From positions 1 through 32,664 of the forward strand of contig JADGAQ010000023.1 in assembly GCA_015231925.1 (NCBI GenBank): DNA of 32,664 nucleotides, written 5' to 3'. Source of the DNA: Magnetococcales bacterium (lineage in GTDB: Bacteria; Pseudomonadota; Magnetococcia; Magnetococcales; JADGAQ01). A model generated the notes under the pieces. It did no database searches. It saw nothing but the letters and a program-made list of their open reading frames with translations, and was not told the origin of the DNA. Below, piece by piece: positions 25,878 to 32,664 of the stretch (the first letter of the stretch is position 1; every line of letters starts with the position of its first letter). Position numbers and translations under genes: made by a program.

Positions 25878-26141
25878 ATGAAACTATCCGGGCAAATCAA
25901 ACCCGTCCGTTATCTGAAAACCCACGCTCCGGAAGTTATTCGCGGTTTGGCCGATGGTAACGATCCGGTGATCATTACCTGTCATGGCGAGGCCAAGGCG
26001 GTCTTGCAGGATATCGGCGCCTACGAACAAACCCAGGAGACTCTGGCCCTGCTCAAACTCCTGGCCATGGGAAATCGGGAGATCGAGCAGGGAGAGGTGG
26101 TCCCCGCCATGGAGGTTGTGCGGCATCTGCGCCAAGCCTGA
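25878..26141 (+). CDS. Phd/YefM-family antitoxin
   Basis: An 87-residue antitoxin. The N-terminal part (KPVRYLKTHAPEVIRGLADG) and the following DPVIITCHGEAKAVLQDIGAYE are the Phd/YefM DNA-binding fold. The C-terminal helix (about 50-87) would wrap the toxin. It neutralises the ParE-like protein encoded 5 bp downstream and probably represses the pair. The start at 25878 is chosen for AGGGGGGA upstream; a 10-residue N-terminal extension is possible but lacks support. Confidence 0.9.
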   Translation: MKLSGQIKPVRYLKTHAPEVIRGLADGNDPVIITCHGEAKAVLQDIGAYEQTQETLALLKLLAMGNREIEQGEVVPAMEVVRHLRQA

Positions 26142-26146
26142 CGCCC

Positions 26147-26494
26147 ATGCGCTTCGAGGTGCTGATGACACATGGGGCCAGGCGCGATCTGGAGGAACTT
26201 CACGACTACATCGCCCGCCACGACAGCGCGGAAAAGGCGGCCCATGTACTCGATGCCGTCTTGGGGATCGTTGAAACCCTGGCCGAATTTCCGAAACGCG
26301 GTGCGCATCCCAGGGAGCTTCATGCCTTGGGTATCGAGGAGTTCCGTGAGATCGGCTTCAAGCCCTACCGGGTGATCTATCGGATTCAGGGGCAGCGCGT
26401 TTACATTCTTCTGGTTGCCGATGGTCGGCGGGATTTTCAAAACCTTCTCAAAAGTCGGTTCCTCAGGGCATGGGACAGACACGTGATGTCTTGA
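26147..26494 (+). CDS. RelE/ParE-family toxin
   Basis: A 115-residue toxin of the RelE/ParE superfamily. It shows ARRDLEELHDYIARHDS at the N-terminus, FPKRGAHPRELHALGIEEFR in the middle and YRVIYRIQGQRVYILLVADGRRDF near the end. The ParE-like spacing and the DGRRDF ending fit the plasmid-stabilisation group. Whether it hits gyrase or mRNA cannot be told from sequence. It follows the antitoxin at 5 bp. The C-terminus carries about 15 residues beyond the core. Apparently intact. Confidence 0.9.
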   Translation: MRFEVLMTHGARRDLEELHDYIARHDSAEKAAHVLDAVLGIVETLAEFPKRGAHPRELHALGIEEFREIGFKPYRVIYRIQGQRVYILLVADGRRDFQNLLKSRFLRAWDRHVMS

Positions 26495-26521
26495 AATCGC
26501 GCCGAATGTATTCTGATCCCC

Positions 26522-26827
26522 TCATCCCCACCAGATCACCTTGGGATCGGGGCGGGGCTCGAAATCGATGGCCGCGCGCCCGTCCCCGCGTTGTTTGCGC
26601 AGCTCCTCCTGCCGCTCCAGCAGGGCCTGCCGCACCAGATACTCCCCGATCTCGATACACCAGTCCAACTGCTTCGGTCGCAACGGCTCTCCCGCCTCCT
26701 GCACCAGGGTGCGCCCCGCCAGATCGAGGCGCAGCCGCACCCCGCCCTTCAGTTCCAGTCGTATGGCTACCGGAACCGCCTCTTCCCACTCCACGTCGTG
26801 GGAGACCAGTCCTCGCATTTGGGCCAT
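26522..26827 (-). CDS. Hypothetical protein
   Basis: A 101-residue protein I do not recognise. The centre is beta-rich (VPVAIRLELKGGVRLRLDLAG), followed by a helical stretch (LDWCIEIGEYLVRQALLERQEELRKQR) and a short acidic/Pro tail ending IWWG. AAAGGAG lies 8 bp before the ATG, which supports real translation. It begins 12 bp after the YhbY gene on the same strand, so they probably share a transcript, and ends 27 bp from the convergent ParE toxin gene. Confidence 0.65.
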   Translation of the reverse strand: MAQMRGLVSHDVEWEEAVPVAIRLELKGGVRLRLDLAGRTLVQEAGEPLRPKQLDWCIEIGEYLVRQALLERQEELRKQRGDGRAAIDFEPRPDPKVIWWG

Positions 26828-26839
26828 CTCCGCTCCTTT

Positions 26840-27133
26840 CTACGGCAGCACGATGACCCGCTTTTCCGGCTCCGCCGCCGCCCTGTAGAGGATCAGGACA
26901 TGACCGATCATGCCGGCCACGTCGCTGCCGGTGGACTCGGCGATCTGCTGGCTCAACGCCTCCTTCTCCTCCTTGAAGCCGCCGAAGCGCACCTTGATCA
27001 ACTCGTGATCCCGCAGGCCCCGGTCCACCTCTCCCAGAACCCCTGGCGTCACGCCGTCCTTGCCGATGGTCACCACCGGATTGAGTCCGTGGGCCAAGCC
27101 CCGCAGATATTTGCGCTGCGTTCCCGTCAACAT
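26840..27133 (-). CDS. yhbY: YhbY/CRS1-type RNA-binding protein
   Basis: A 97-residue single CRM-domain protein that associates with the pre-50S ribosome. Seen are LTGTQRKYLRGLAHGLNPVV at the start, the GKDGVTPGVLGEVDRGLRDH loop, and the helical region LIKVRFGGFKEEKEALSQQI. The full fold is covered with no extension. The start at 27133 has GGGGAG upstream; a longer frame from 27418 overlaps the divergent zinc-knuckle gene and is rejected. The neighbouring hypothetical gene follows at 12 bp. Confidence 0.93.
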   Translation of the reverse strand: MLTGTQRKYLRGLAHGLNPVVTIGKDGVTPGVLGEVDRGLRDHELIKVRFGGFKEEKEALSQQIAESTGSDVAGMIGHVLILYRAAAEPEKRVIVLP

Positions 27134-27232
27134 GCCATTCTCCCCAAAGGATCGTATCGCAAGGAGACCCTTGCGGCAGCCGCCGAAAAGCGGCCATGAT
27201 AGCGCGTTTGGCCCATACAGGAAGCGATTTTC

Positions 27233-27472
27233 ATGGAAAAGAGTTCCGAAACGACCCCGACCGCCCCGCGCCGACGCAAACCATTGCGCCATTCCAAAGG
27301 GCCGTGCGTGGCCTGCAAGGCCGTGGATCTGCCCTTCTTCTGGCTTTGCCGCCACTGCGCCTTCACCATGTGCCAGGCCTGCATGCAGGAGAACCTCTGG
27401 GGCATGACCTGCAACCATGTCATCTGGATCTGTCCCGACTGCGGGGCGGAAAACGACTTCGGCAACCGCTGA
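27233..27472 (+). CDS. Small cysteine-rich zinc-knuckle protein
   Basis: A 79-residue protein with four CxxC pairs (C25/C28, C39/C42, C47/C50, C67/C70) plus C60 and H62, all within 46 residues. The arrangement suggests two interleaved zinc sites, as in ZZ, RING or treble-clef domains, but it matches no family I can name. The first 22 residues are basic and unstructured (APRRRKPLRH). AGGAAG precedes the ATG. Its stop is followed by TC and the ATG of a membrane GTPase, so the two are translationally coupled. It is divergent from yhbY. A regulatory or adaptor role for the GTPases is plausible but unproven. Confidence 0.8.
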   Translation: MEKSSETTPTAPRRRKPLRHSKGPCVACKAVDLPFFWLCRHCAFTMCQACMQENLWGMTCNHVIWICPDCGAENDFGNR

Positions 27473-27474
27473 TC

Positions 27475-28974
27475 ATGGGCCTGAACCGGCATCTGCTGCT
27501 GCTCTTCGCCTTGCTGGCGGGAACCGTCTGGTTCGCCGTTCAGATCGTTCAGGGCGCCGAAGCCCTCGTTGACCTCTGGCTGCGGCTGCAACTCCTGCCC
27601 TCCTGGCTGCGCATCACCCTGATCAGCGTCGCTGCCGCTCTGTTCGGTCTGCTGCTCGCGGGCGGTTTCCTCTTCTACCGCCGTTTGAACAAACCGGTGG
27701 TTCCGGCCCGAAAAGCACCTCCGCTCACGGAAGAGGCTCTGACGGCCCGCCTCGAAACCATCGGGCAACAGAACATCGACACCCGCGCCGCACGGGAAGA
27801 GTTGGCGGAACTGATGCGCCGCCGCGCCACGGGGGAGATTCATATCGCACTTCTCGGCGCGGTCAACAGCGGCAAAAGCACCCTGGTGAAGGCGCTGGTG
27901 CCGGAAGCCCGGGTGGAGATCAGCCCGGTGGGGGGCACCACCCGCGCCATCACCCGCCACGTCTGGACCACGCCGGCGGGGGACCGTCTGCTGATCGCCG
28001 ATCTGCCGGGTCTCGACGACCCCGCTTCGGAGGAGCTTTCCCGGTTGGCTCGGGAAGAGGCGCAACGCGCCCATCTGGTCATCTCCCTCTGCACCGGCGA
28101 TTTGACCCGCAGCGAATACCGGGAGCTGGACTATCTGTCCACCTTGAACAAACCGGTCGTGGTGGCCATGAACAAGGCGGACCATTACAGCGAGGGGGAG
28201 ACCGCCAGCCTGCTGGCGCAGCTCGAAAAGCGGCTCGATGCCCTGTCGGGCCGGGAGAAGATGAGTCTGGTGGCCATTCGCAGCGGCGGTAGCCGGGAGG
28301 TCTTCCGCCTCTTGCCCAACGGCGAAGAGCAGCGTGAAATCCGCCTGCTGCCTCCCGCCGTGACGCCGCTGGCCCGGGCCATGCTGGCGGCTTTGGATCG
28401 CCACGGCGAAGTGCTGGAGAGCCTGCGGGACAGCGCCATCTTCGCCCTGTCCGCTCAAAAACTGGACCAGGCCTTGCGGGAGGCACGGCGGCAGCGGGCC
28501 GATGCGGCGATCGACAGCCATGCCCGTCGCGCCGTGGTCGGCGCGTTGGCCGCCGTCTCACCGGGCATGGATCTGCTGTTTCAGGGGATTCTCGGCCTGA
28601 GCCTGGTGAAGGAGTTGTCCGCCATTTACGAGGTTTCCGTCTCCACCCGTGAGGTGGAACAACTGCTCAAGAAGACCGATCTGCGGCTGCACCGCTCGTT
28701 GCCCCTCTTTCTGGCCATTGTGGGCAATCTGCTCAAAGCCTTTCCCGGCCTGGGCACCGTGGGCGGGGGGCTGCTGCACGCCGTGGCCTACGGCATGCTC
28801 TTCGACAGCCTGGGTCACGCCGTGGCCCGCTCCCTGGAAGAACAGGGCGTTCTGCTCTCCGAACCGGCCATCCGCCTCTTCGAGGAGAACCTGAGCCTCG
28901 ATCTGGAGGAGCGGGGCAAGCGGTTCGCCCGTCTGGCCCTGGACAGCCTGGGCCAAAAAGGGAGCAAGGCGTGA
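27475..28974 (+). CDS. Membrane-anchored GTPase with DUF697 C-terminal domain
   Basis: A 499-residue protein. Two membrane helices (about 5-25 and 47-67) precede an Era/HSR1-like G domain: G1 GAVNSGKST (128-136), G3 DLPG (176-179), G4 NKAD (233-236). The C-terminal third (about 340-499) is alpha-helical with hydrophobic stretches and the SPGMDLLFQGILGLSLVKEL segment typical of DUF697. No Shine-Dalgarno is seen; the start is coupled to the preceding gene through TGATCATGG. The following gene encodes a paralogue, coupled by the same sequence. Function unknown; membrane-associated GTPases of this kind may act in envelope or stress processes. Confidence 0.85.
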   Translation: MGLNRHLLLLFALLAGTVWFAVQIVQGAEALVDLWLRLQLLPSWLRITLISVAAALFGLLLAGGFLFYRRLNKPVVPARKAPPLTEEALTARLETIGQQNIDTRAAREELAELMRRRATGEIHIALLGAVNSGKSTLVKALVPEARVEISPVGGTTRAITRHVWTTPAGDRLLIADLPGLDDPASEELSRLAREEAQRAHLVISLCTGDLTRSEYRELDYLSTLNKPVVVAMNKADHYSEGETASLLAQLEKRLDALSGREKMSLVAIRSGGSREVFRLLPNGEEQREIRLLPPAVTPLARAMLAALDRHGEVLESLRDSAIFALSAQKLDQALREARRQRADAAIDSHARRAVVGALAAVSPGMDLLFQGILGLSLVKELSAIYEVSVSTREVEQLLKKTDLRLHRSLPLFLAIVGNLLKAFPGLGTVGGGLLHAVAYGMLFDSLGHAVARSLEEQGVLLSEPAIRLFEENLSLDLEERGKRFARLALDSLGQKGSKA

Positions 28975-28976
28975 TC

Positions 28977-30335
28977 ATGGACCTCTCACAACGGCTGCGT
29001 CAGTTGCTGGGTCGCAGGAAGACCGGGTTTTCCGACCTCCCCGCCGATGGCAGTCACCATCTGAATCTGGCCAAACAGAGCCTGCGGGATCTTCTCGACG
29101 ACCCCCATATCCCCCATCTGGTGCGTCAGGCGCTGCAACACGATTACCAGGAGCTGCAAACCCTGCTGGGCAAACTCGATGCCGGGCATATCCACATCGC
29201 CGTCTGCGGACGGGTGGGGGTGGGCAAGTCGGCTCTGCTCAACGCTTTGTTGGGCCAGGAGTGTTTTTCCGTCAGTCCGTTGCACGGCGAAACCAAAAAA
29301 CCCGGCGAGGCCCCGTGGGCGGTGGCCAATCTGGGGGAGGGGCTCTTCCTCATCGATACCCCTGGTCTCGACGAGGTGGACGGCGAAGCCCGTGAGACCA
29401 TGACCCGCCGTGTGGTACACGGCAGCGACCTGACCCTTTTCGTCACCGAGGGGGATCTGACCCACAGTGAGTTTCAGGCCTTCCGGGAGTTGATCTCCCA
29501 GGTTCACAAGCCCCTGATCCTCATTCTCAACAAGGCGGACCGCTTTACCCTGGAGGAGCGGGAGTTGCTGCTGGCCACCCTGCGGCAACGCACTGCGGGT
29601 TTGCTGCCGGCGGATCGCCTTCTGGCCTGCGCCGCCAAACCCCGCTCCCGAATCCACCTTGAAACCCTGCCCGACGGCTCCGAACGGGAGATCAGCCGAC
29701 CCAGTCCGCCGGAGGTGGAAAATCTGCGTCAACTGTTGACCACCATTCTGCTCGCCGAGGGCAAGACCCTGGCGGCCGTCAACGCCGGTCTGGCTGCCGG
29801 GCGCTTCTCCGACCAGCTTTCGGTGGAGCTGACCAGTCTGTTCCACGACGCCGCCGAACGGGTCATCCGCGCCTACTGCATCGGCAAGGGGGTGGCCGTG
29901 GCCATCAATCCGCTGCCTCTGGTGGATATCCTGGCCATGGCCGCCGACGGGGCCATGGTGATGAATCTGGCCCAGGTCTACCACATGCGCATCGACGCCC
30001 ACGAGGCGGGCCATCTGCTGCGCACCATCGCCGGGCAGATGCTCTTCCTGATGGGTACCGTTTACGGCACCCACCTGCTCTCTTCCGCCTTCAAGAGCGT
30101 CAGCGCCGGGCTTTCCACCTTCCTGACCGCCGGCGCCCAGGGCGCGGTGGCCTACTACGGCACCTACGCCATCGGACGCGCTGCGGAACGCTACTTCGCC
30201 CAGGGCAAATCCTGGGGTCCCGGCGGTCCCAAACAGGCGGTGCGGGAGATTCTCGACAGCCTGGACCGCCAGTCGATCCTCTCCCAGGCACGGGACGACA
30301 TCCTGGCGCGGCTGCGGCCCGGGAACAAATCATGA
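28977..30335 (+). CDS. Second DUF697-type GTPase, paralogue of the preceding gene
   Basis: A 452-residue protein. The G domain has G1 GRVGVGKS (78-85), G3 DTPG (127-130) and G4 NKAD (185-188). The helical C-terminal region (about 265-440) holds INPLPLVDILAMAADGAMV and further hydrophobic segments, the DUF697 signature. Unlike its partner it lacks the two N-terminal membrane helices. A GTG at 28971 with GGGAG upstream is an alternative start; ATG 28977 is preferred because the junction TGATCATGG is identical to the one before the first GTPase. The pair likely arose by duplication and may form a heterodimer, which is inference. Repeat arm D begins 5 bp after the stop. Confidence 0.85.
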   Translation: MDLSQRLRQLLGRRKTGFSDLPADGSHHLNLAKQSLRDLLDDPHIPHLVRQALQHDYQELQTLLGKLDAGHIHIAVCGRVGVGKSALLNALLGQECFSVSPLHGETKKPGEAPWAVANLGEGLFLIDTPGLDEVDGEARETMTRRVVHGSDLTLFVTEGDLTHSEFQAFRELISQVHKPLILILNKADRFTLEERELLLATLRQRTAGLLPADRLLACAAKPRSRIHLETLPDGSEREISRPSPPEVENLRQLLTTILLAEGKTLAAVNAGLAAGRFSDQLSVELTSLFHDAAERVIRAYCIGKGVAVAINPLPLVDILAMAADGAMVMNLAQVYHMRIDAHEAGHLLRTIAGQMLFLMGTVYGTHLLSSAFKSVSAGLSTFLTAGAQGAVAYYGTYAIGRAAERYFAQGKSWGPGGPKQAVREILDSLDRQSILSQARDDILARLRPGNKS

Positions 30336-30340
30336 ATCTT

Positions 30341-30402
30341 TTGACTTTCAATATGTTATCTTTTAAGTATCAAAAAAAGAAAATGTTCTATCCTTTGACT
30401 TT
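30341..30402 (+). repeat. AT-rich repeat arm D (solo)
   Basis: A single arm in left-arm orientation, TTGACTTTCAATATGTTATC through AAAATGTTCTATCCTTTGACT, nearly identical to the arms of elements A and B. No right arm follows; after an AT-rich stretch (30403-30450) the GC-rich repeat copy 2 begins. The TTGACT at its inner edge (30395-30400) has no -10 at normal spacing here. Confidence 0.85.
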
Positions 30403-30464
30403 TTATTATTTATAAATAAGCAAAATAAATAATTTTATTAAATCACGACATGACCGCATAAAAG

Positions 30465-30540
30465 GCGAAAAGAAAAATCCCAGGGCGCTGCCCTGGACCC
30501 GTCTGGGGGGATAATCCCCCCCGAACCCCCGTATATCTGA
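30465..30540 (+). repeat. GC-rich double-hairpin repeat, copy 2
   Basis: About 72 of 76 bases match copy 1 at 95-170, including both hairpins (CCAGGGC/GCCCTGG and the G6/C-run stem around ATAAT). It ends 4 bp before the first ATG of the membrane TPR gene and therefore occupies the place where a ribosome-binding site would be expected. Confidence 0.88.
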
Positions 30541-30544
30541 ACAG

Positions 30545-32167
30545 ATGCCCCAAGAATCTTCCGAAAGGATTTTGCAATTGTCTCCGGAGATGCGTCAGTC
30601 CTTTCCCACCGGCCCTTTTCTGTTGATTGCCCTGGCGCTGCTGACCGTCTATCACGCCGTGCCTTCCTTCCCCTACAGCGGCATGGACGATACCGCCTTC
30701 ATTCCCGGCAATCCCCAGGTGCGCAACGGTCTCTCCTGGGACGGCCTGCTTTGGGCGCTGCGCGGGGGGGAACCCTTCGGCCTGTGGACCCCTCTCGTCT
30801 GGCTCTCCTTCATGGCGGAAGTTTCGGTTTTCGGACTCTCCCCCTTCATCCACCATCTCGACAACCTGCTGTTGCATCTGGCCAATGTCTTCCTTTTCGC
30901 CCGGCTGCTGCATCGGTTGGGACAGTCTTCCCGGGTGGTGCTGACGGCTGCCGCCCTTTTTGCCCTCCACCCCATTCATGTGGAGTCGGTGGTTTGGATC
31001 GCCGAACGCAAGGATCTGTTGTTTCTCTTCTTTTCCCTGCTGACCCTGCTGGCCCATTGTCGGGGAGAGCGACTGACGACGCTGTTATTCTTCTTTCTGG
31101 CCACGACCGCCAAACCCATGGCCATCACCCTGCCGATCCTGCTGTTGTTGCTCGACTACGGACTCCTGGGTCGGGCCGCGTCGGGTTTTTGGCCTCTGCT
31201 GCGGCAAAAGGCCCTCCTTTTTCTCCTGGCGCTGCTCGTCGCCGTGGCTACCTTCCTGCTGCATGAAGCTCAGGGCAACCTGGCGGATACCCGGATTCTG
31301 CCTTTGTGGGCTCGTTTCGACAACGCCCTGGTCTCTTACCTCGCTTATCCCCTCAAACTGCTCTGGCCCTATCCCCTGGCCCCGAACTATCCCCATCCCG
31401 GCACGGAGCTGCCCCTGTGGAAGCCGCTGCTCGCCGCTCCGCTACTGCTCGGCCTGACCGTGCCGGTCTGGAAAAACCGTGAGCGTTGGCCCTTTCTGTT
31501 CACCGGCTGGTTCTGGTATCTCATCGCCTTGTTACCTGCCAGCGGCTTGGTGCAATTCGCCGATCAGGCCATGGCCGACCACTTCCTCTATCTGCCCGCC
31601 CTGGGGCTTTATCTGGCGGCTGCCGGTGGTGTGGACCGTCTCCTGCGGGAGAAACCCCGACTGACCCAAGCGGTAACGGGGGTGATTCTGGCTCTGTTGT
31701 TGTTGTTGTCCGTTCTGGCGCATCGCCAGAGTCTGTTGTGGAGCAGCGACGAGGTGTTGTTCCGCCATACCGCTGCCGTTACCGCACCCAATGCCCGAGC
31801 CCTGACCATGCTCGGACTCTCTCTGGGCAATCAGGAGCGCTGGCAGGAGGCGTTGCCGCTGCTCGAAGAGGCGGTTCGCCTCAAGCCGCGCATGGAGCAG
31901 GCCCGTCGTCTGCTGGGGCGCACGCTTCTGGCGCTGCAGCACCCGGAAGAGGCCCTGCCCCATCTGGAAAGCGCCGTGGCGCTTGGTCCTCAATCCGCCG
32001 TCAACCATTTGATGCTGGCTCGCGCTTTCCGGCAACTGCATCGGGACGATGCCGCCCGAAACCATCTGCGTCGGGCCAGGGAGTTGAAGCCGAACCTGAT
32101 TCCGCCTGTGGAGTTGGCTCCTCTGCTGGAGGAGGCTCCGCTTATGCTGCGTCGAGGCGCTCCCTGA
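30545..32167 (+). CDS. Multi-pass membrane protein with C-terminal TPR repeats (TMTC/O-mannosyltransferase-like)
   Basis: A 540-residue protein. About ten membrane helices fill residues 20-400. The loop after TM1 has SGMDDTAFIPGNPQVRNGLS, and further on come HPIHVESVVWIAERKDLL and FLATTAKPMAITLPILLLLLDYG, marks of a family related to GT-C glycosyltransferases and the TMTC proteins. The C-terminal part (about 410-515) has three TPR-like repeats (QERWQEALPLLEEAVRLKP, HPEEALPHLESAVALGP, HRDDAARNHLRRARELKP). The catalytic Asp pair is placed as DD in the first loop. The start is uncertain: the ATG at 30545 has no ribosome-binding site, while AAAGGA lies 8 bp before an in-frame TTG at 30578. Probable role: sugar transfer to surface molecules. 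Confidence 0.82.
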   Translation: MPQESSERILQLSPEMRQSFPTGPFLLIALALLTVYHAVPSFPYSGMDDTAFIPGNPQVRNGLSWDGLLWALRGGEPFGLWTPLVWLSFMAEVSVFGLSPFIHHLDNLLLHLANVFLFARLLHRLGQSSRVVLTAAALFALHPIHVESVVWIAERKDLLFLFFSLLTLLAHCRGERLTTLLFFFLATTAKPMAITLPILLLLLDYGLLGRAASGFWPLLRQKALLFLLALLVAVATFLLHEAQGNLADTRILPLWARFDNALVSYLAYPLKLLWPYPLAPNYPHPGTELPLWKPLLAAPLLLGLTVPVWKNRERWPFLFTGWFWYLIALLPASGLVQFADQAMADHFLYLPALGLYLAAAGGVDRLLREKPRLTQAVTGVILALLLLLSVLAHRQSLLWSSDEVLFRHTAAVTAPNARALTMLGLSLGNQERWQEALPLLEEAVRLKPRMEQARRLLGRTLLALQHPEEALPHLESAVALGPQSAVNHLMLARAFRQLHRDDAARNHLRRARELKPNLIPPVELAPLLEEAPLMLRRGAP

Positions 32168-32168
32168 C

Positions 32169-32558
32169 ATGGCGCTTGGCACCCGTCTGGACAAATGGCT
32201 TTGGGCCGCCCGTTTTTTCAAGACCCGCACCCTGGCTCAGGAGGCTGTTTCCGGTGGTCGGGTGCAACGCAACGGCGGGTCCACCTCGCCGGGGCAGGAG
32301 CTCAAGCCCGGCGATCGTTTGTTCATTCGCCGCGAGCCTTTCACCTTCGAAATCGTTGTTCTGGCTTTATCGGAACAGCGTGGTCCGGCGAGTGTGGCGG
32401 CCACCTTGTATCAGGAGACGGCGGAGAGTGTGGAGAACCGGCATAAGCAGGCTGACGAGGCGCGGTTGCAGGCCAGGGTGGCTGTTCGGTTCCATGAGAA
32501 GGGCCGTCCCACGAAGCGCGACCGTCGGGAGAGGGATCGGGTTTTCGAAGAGTCTTGA
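32169..32558 (+). CDS. hslR: S4-domain RNA-binding protein Hsp15
   Basis: A 129-residue protein that binds free 50S subunits carrying stalled nascent chains. The S4 domain spans about 6-65: TRLDKWLWAARFFKTRTLAQ, GGRVQRNG and LKPGDRLFIRR. The middle motif EQRGPASVAATLYQETAESV and the basic, charged C-terminal tail match the family. Length is that of E. coli Hsp15 (133). It begins one base after the stop of the membrane TPR gene, so it is probably cotranscribed, although a functional tie is not evident. Confidence 0.95.
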   Translation: MALGTRLDKWLWAARFFKTRTLAQEAVSGGRVQRNGGSTSPGQELKPGDRLFIRREPFTFEIVVLALSEQRGPASVAATLYQETAESVENRHKQADEARLQARVAVRFHEKGRPTKRDRRERDRVFEES

Positions 32559-32565
32559 GGGATGT

Positions 32566-32610
32566 AGGGAGAGGGGGAAGGAGAGGGAGAAGGAGTAAAG
32601 AGAGGGAGAA
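32566..32610. repeat. Polypurine tract after hslR
   Basis: Forty-five bases with a single pyrimidine (t at 32596), made of GGGAGA/GGAGAA-like units. Such tracts can form triplex DNA and pause polymerases; nothing else indicates a function. Confidence 0.75.
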
Positions 32611-32612
32611 TC

Positions 32613-32664
32613 ATACGGGGGTCCGGGGGGGATTATCCCCCCCGGCGGGGTTCGGGGCGGAGCC
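32613..32664 (-). repeat. GC-rich double-hairpin repeat, copy 3 (reverse, cut by window end)
   Basis: The reverse complement reads as in copies 1 and 2: a stretch of C with AACCCC, a G-run/ATAAT/C-run stem and a terminal ACCCCCGTAT. The first hairpin is missing or degenerate (GGCTCCGCCCC instead of AGGGCGCTGCCCTGG) and may extend beyond the window. It lies just after hslR and could stop transcription there. Confidence 0.75.

Overview
The window is a GC-rich proteobacterial chromosome segment. Three things point to an alphaproteobacterium-like lineage: the gene order rimP-nusA-ylxR-infB-ylxP-rbfA-truB-rpsO-pnp, a YlxR domain fused to an L7Ae-like domain, and the presence of Hsp15. The combination with dispersed GC-rich palindromes is compatible with a Magnetococcales-type genome, but that assignment is a guess from general knowledge and was not tested. 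No rRNA, tRNA, CRISPR array or transposase gene was seen.

Region 1 (1-8.4 kb) is a heavy-metal efflux cluster. An outer-membrane channel, a periplasmic adaptor and a CusA-type RND pump run left to right. They meet tail-to-tail a leftward pair: a CsoR/RcnR/DmeR-type metal-sensing repressor and a cation diffusion facilitator (CDF). The pump keeps the three methionines that line the Cu(I)/Ag(I) site of CusA. The CDF protein is unusual: it carries two copies of a domain otherwise known from CzcB-type RND adaptors, plus a long His-Asp-His-Gly tract.

Region 2 (8.4-10.2 kb) is a small AT-rich accessory island. It holds a short conserved protein, a VapC-like remnant, a HigBA toxin-antitoxin pair and a co-oriented protein of unknown function with a helix-hairpin-helix-like segment.

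Region 3 (10.2-20.3 kb, all leftward) is the transcription/translation operon from rimP to pnp. It ends in a strong intrinsic terminator and has a likely processing hairpin between rpsO and pnp.

Region 4 (20.3-27.2 kb) holds ftsB, pyrE, a secreted protein of unknown function, metH, a Phd/YefM-ParE toxin-antitoxin pair, a hypothetical gene and a YhbY RNA-binding protein.

Region 5 (27.2-32.7 kb) holds a translationally coupled trio (a cysteine-rich zinc-knuckle protein and two paralogous DUF697-type GTPases), then a multi-pass membrane TPR protein and Hsp15.

Two repeat families cut across these regions. One is an AT-rich arm of about 62 bp, present as two complete inverted-repeat elements (between cusB and cusA, and between the repressor and the CDF gene) and two solo arms (upstream of higB and after the second GTPase). 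Its inner edge carries TTGACT, and in three of four copies a plausible -10 lies at promoter spacing facing the next gene. The other is a GC-rich double-hairpin repeat with three copies, two of them at the window edges.
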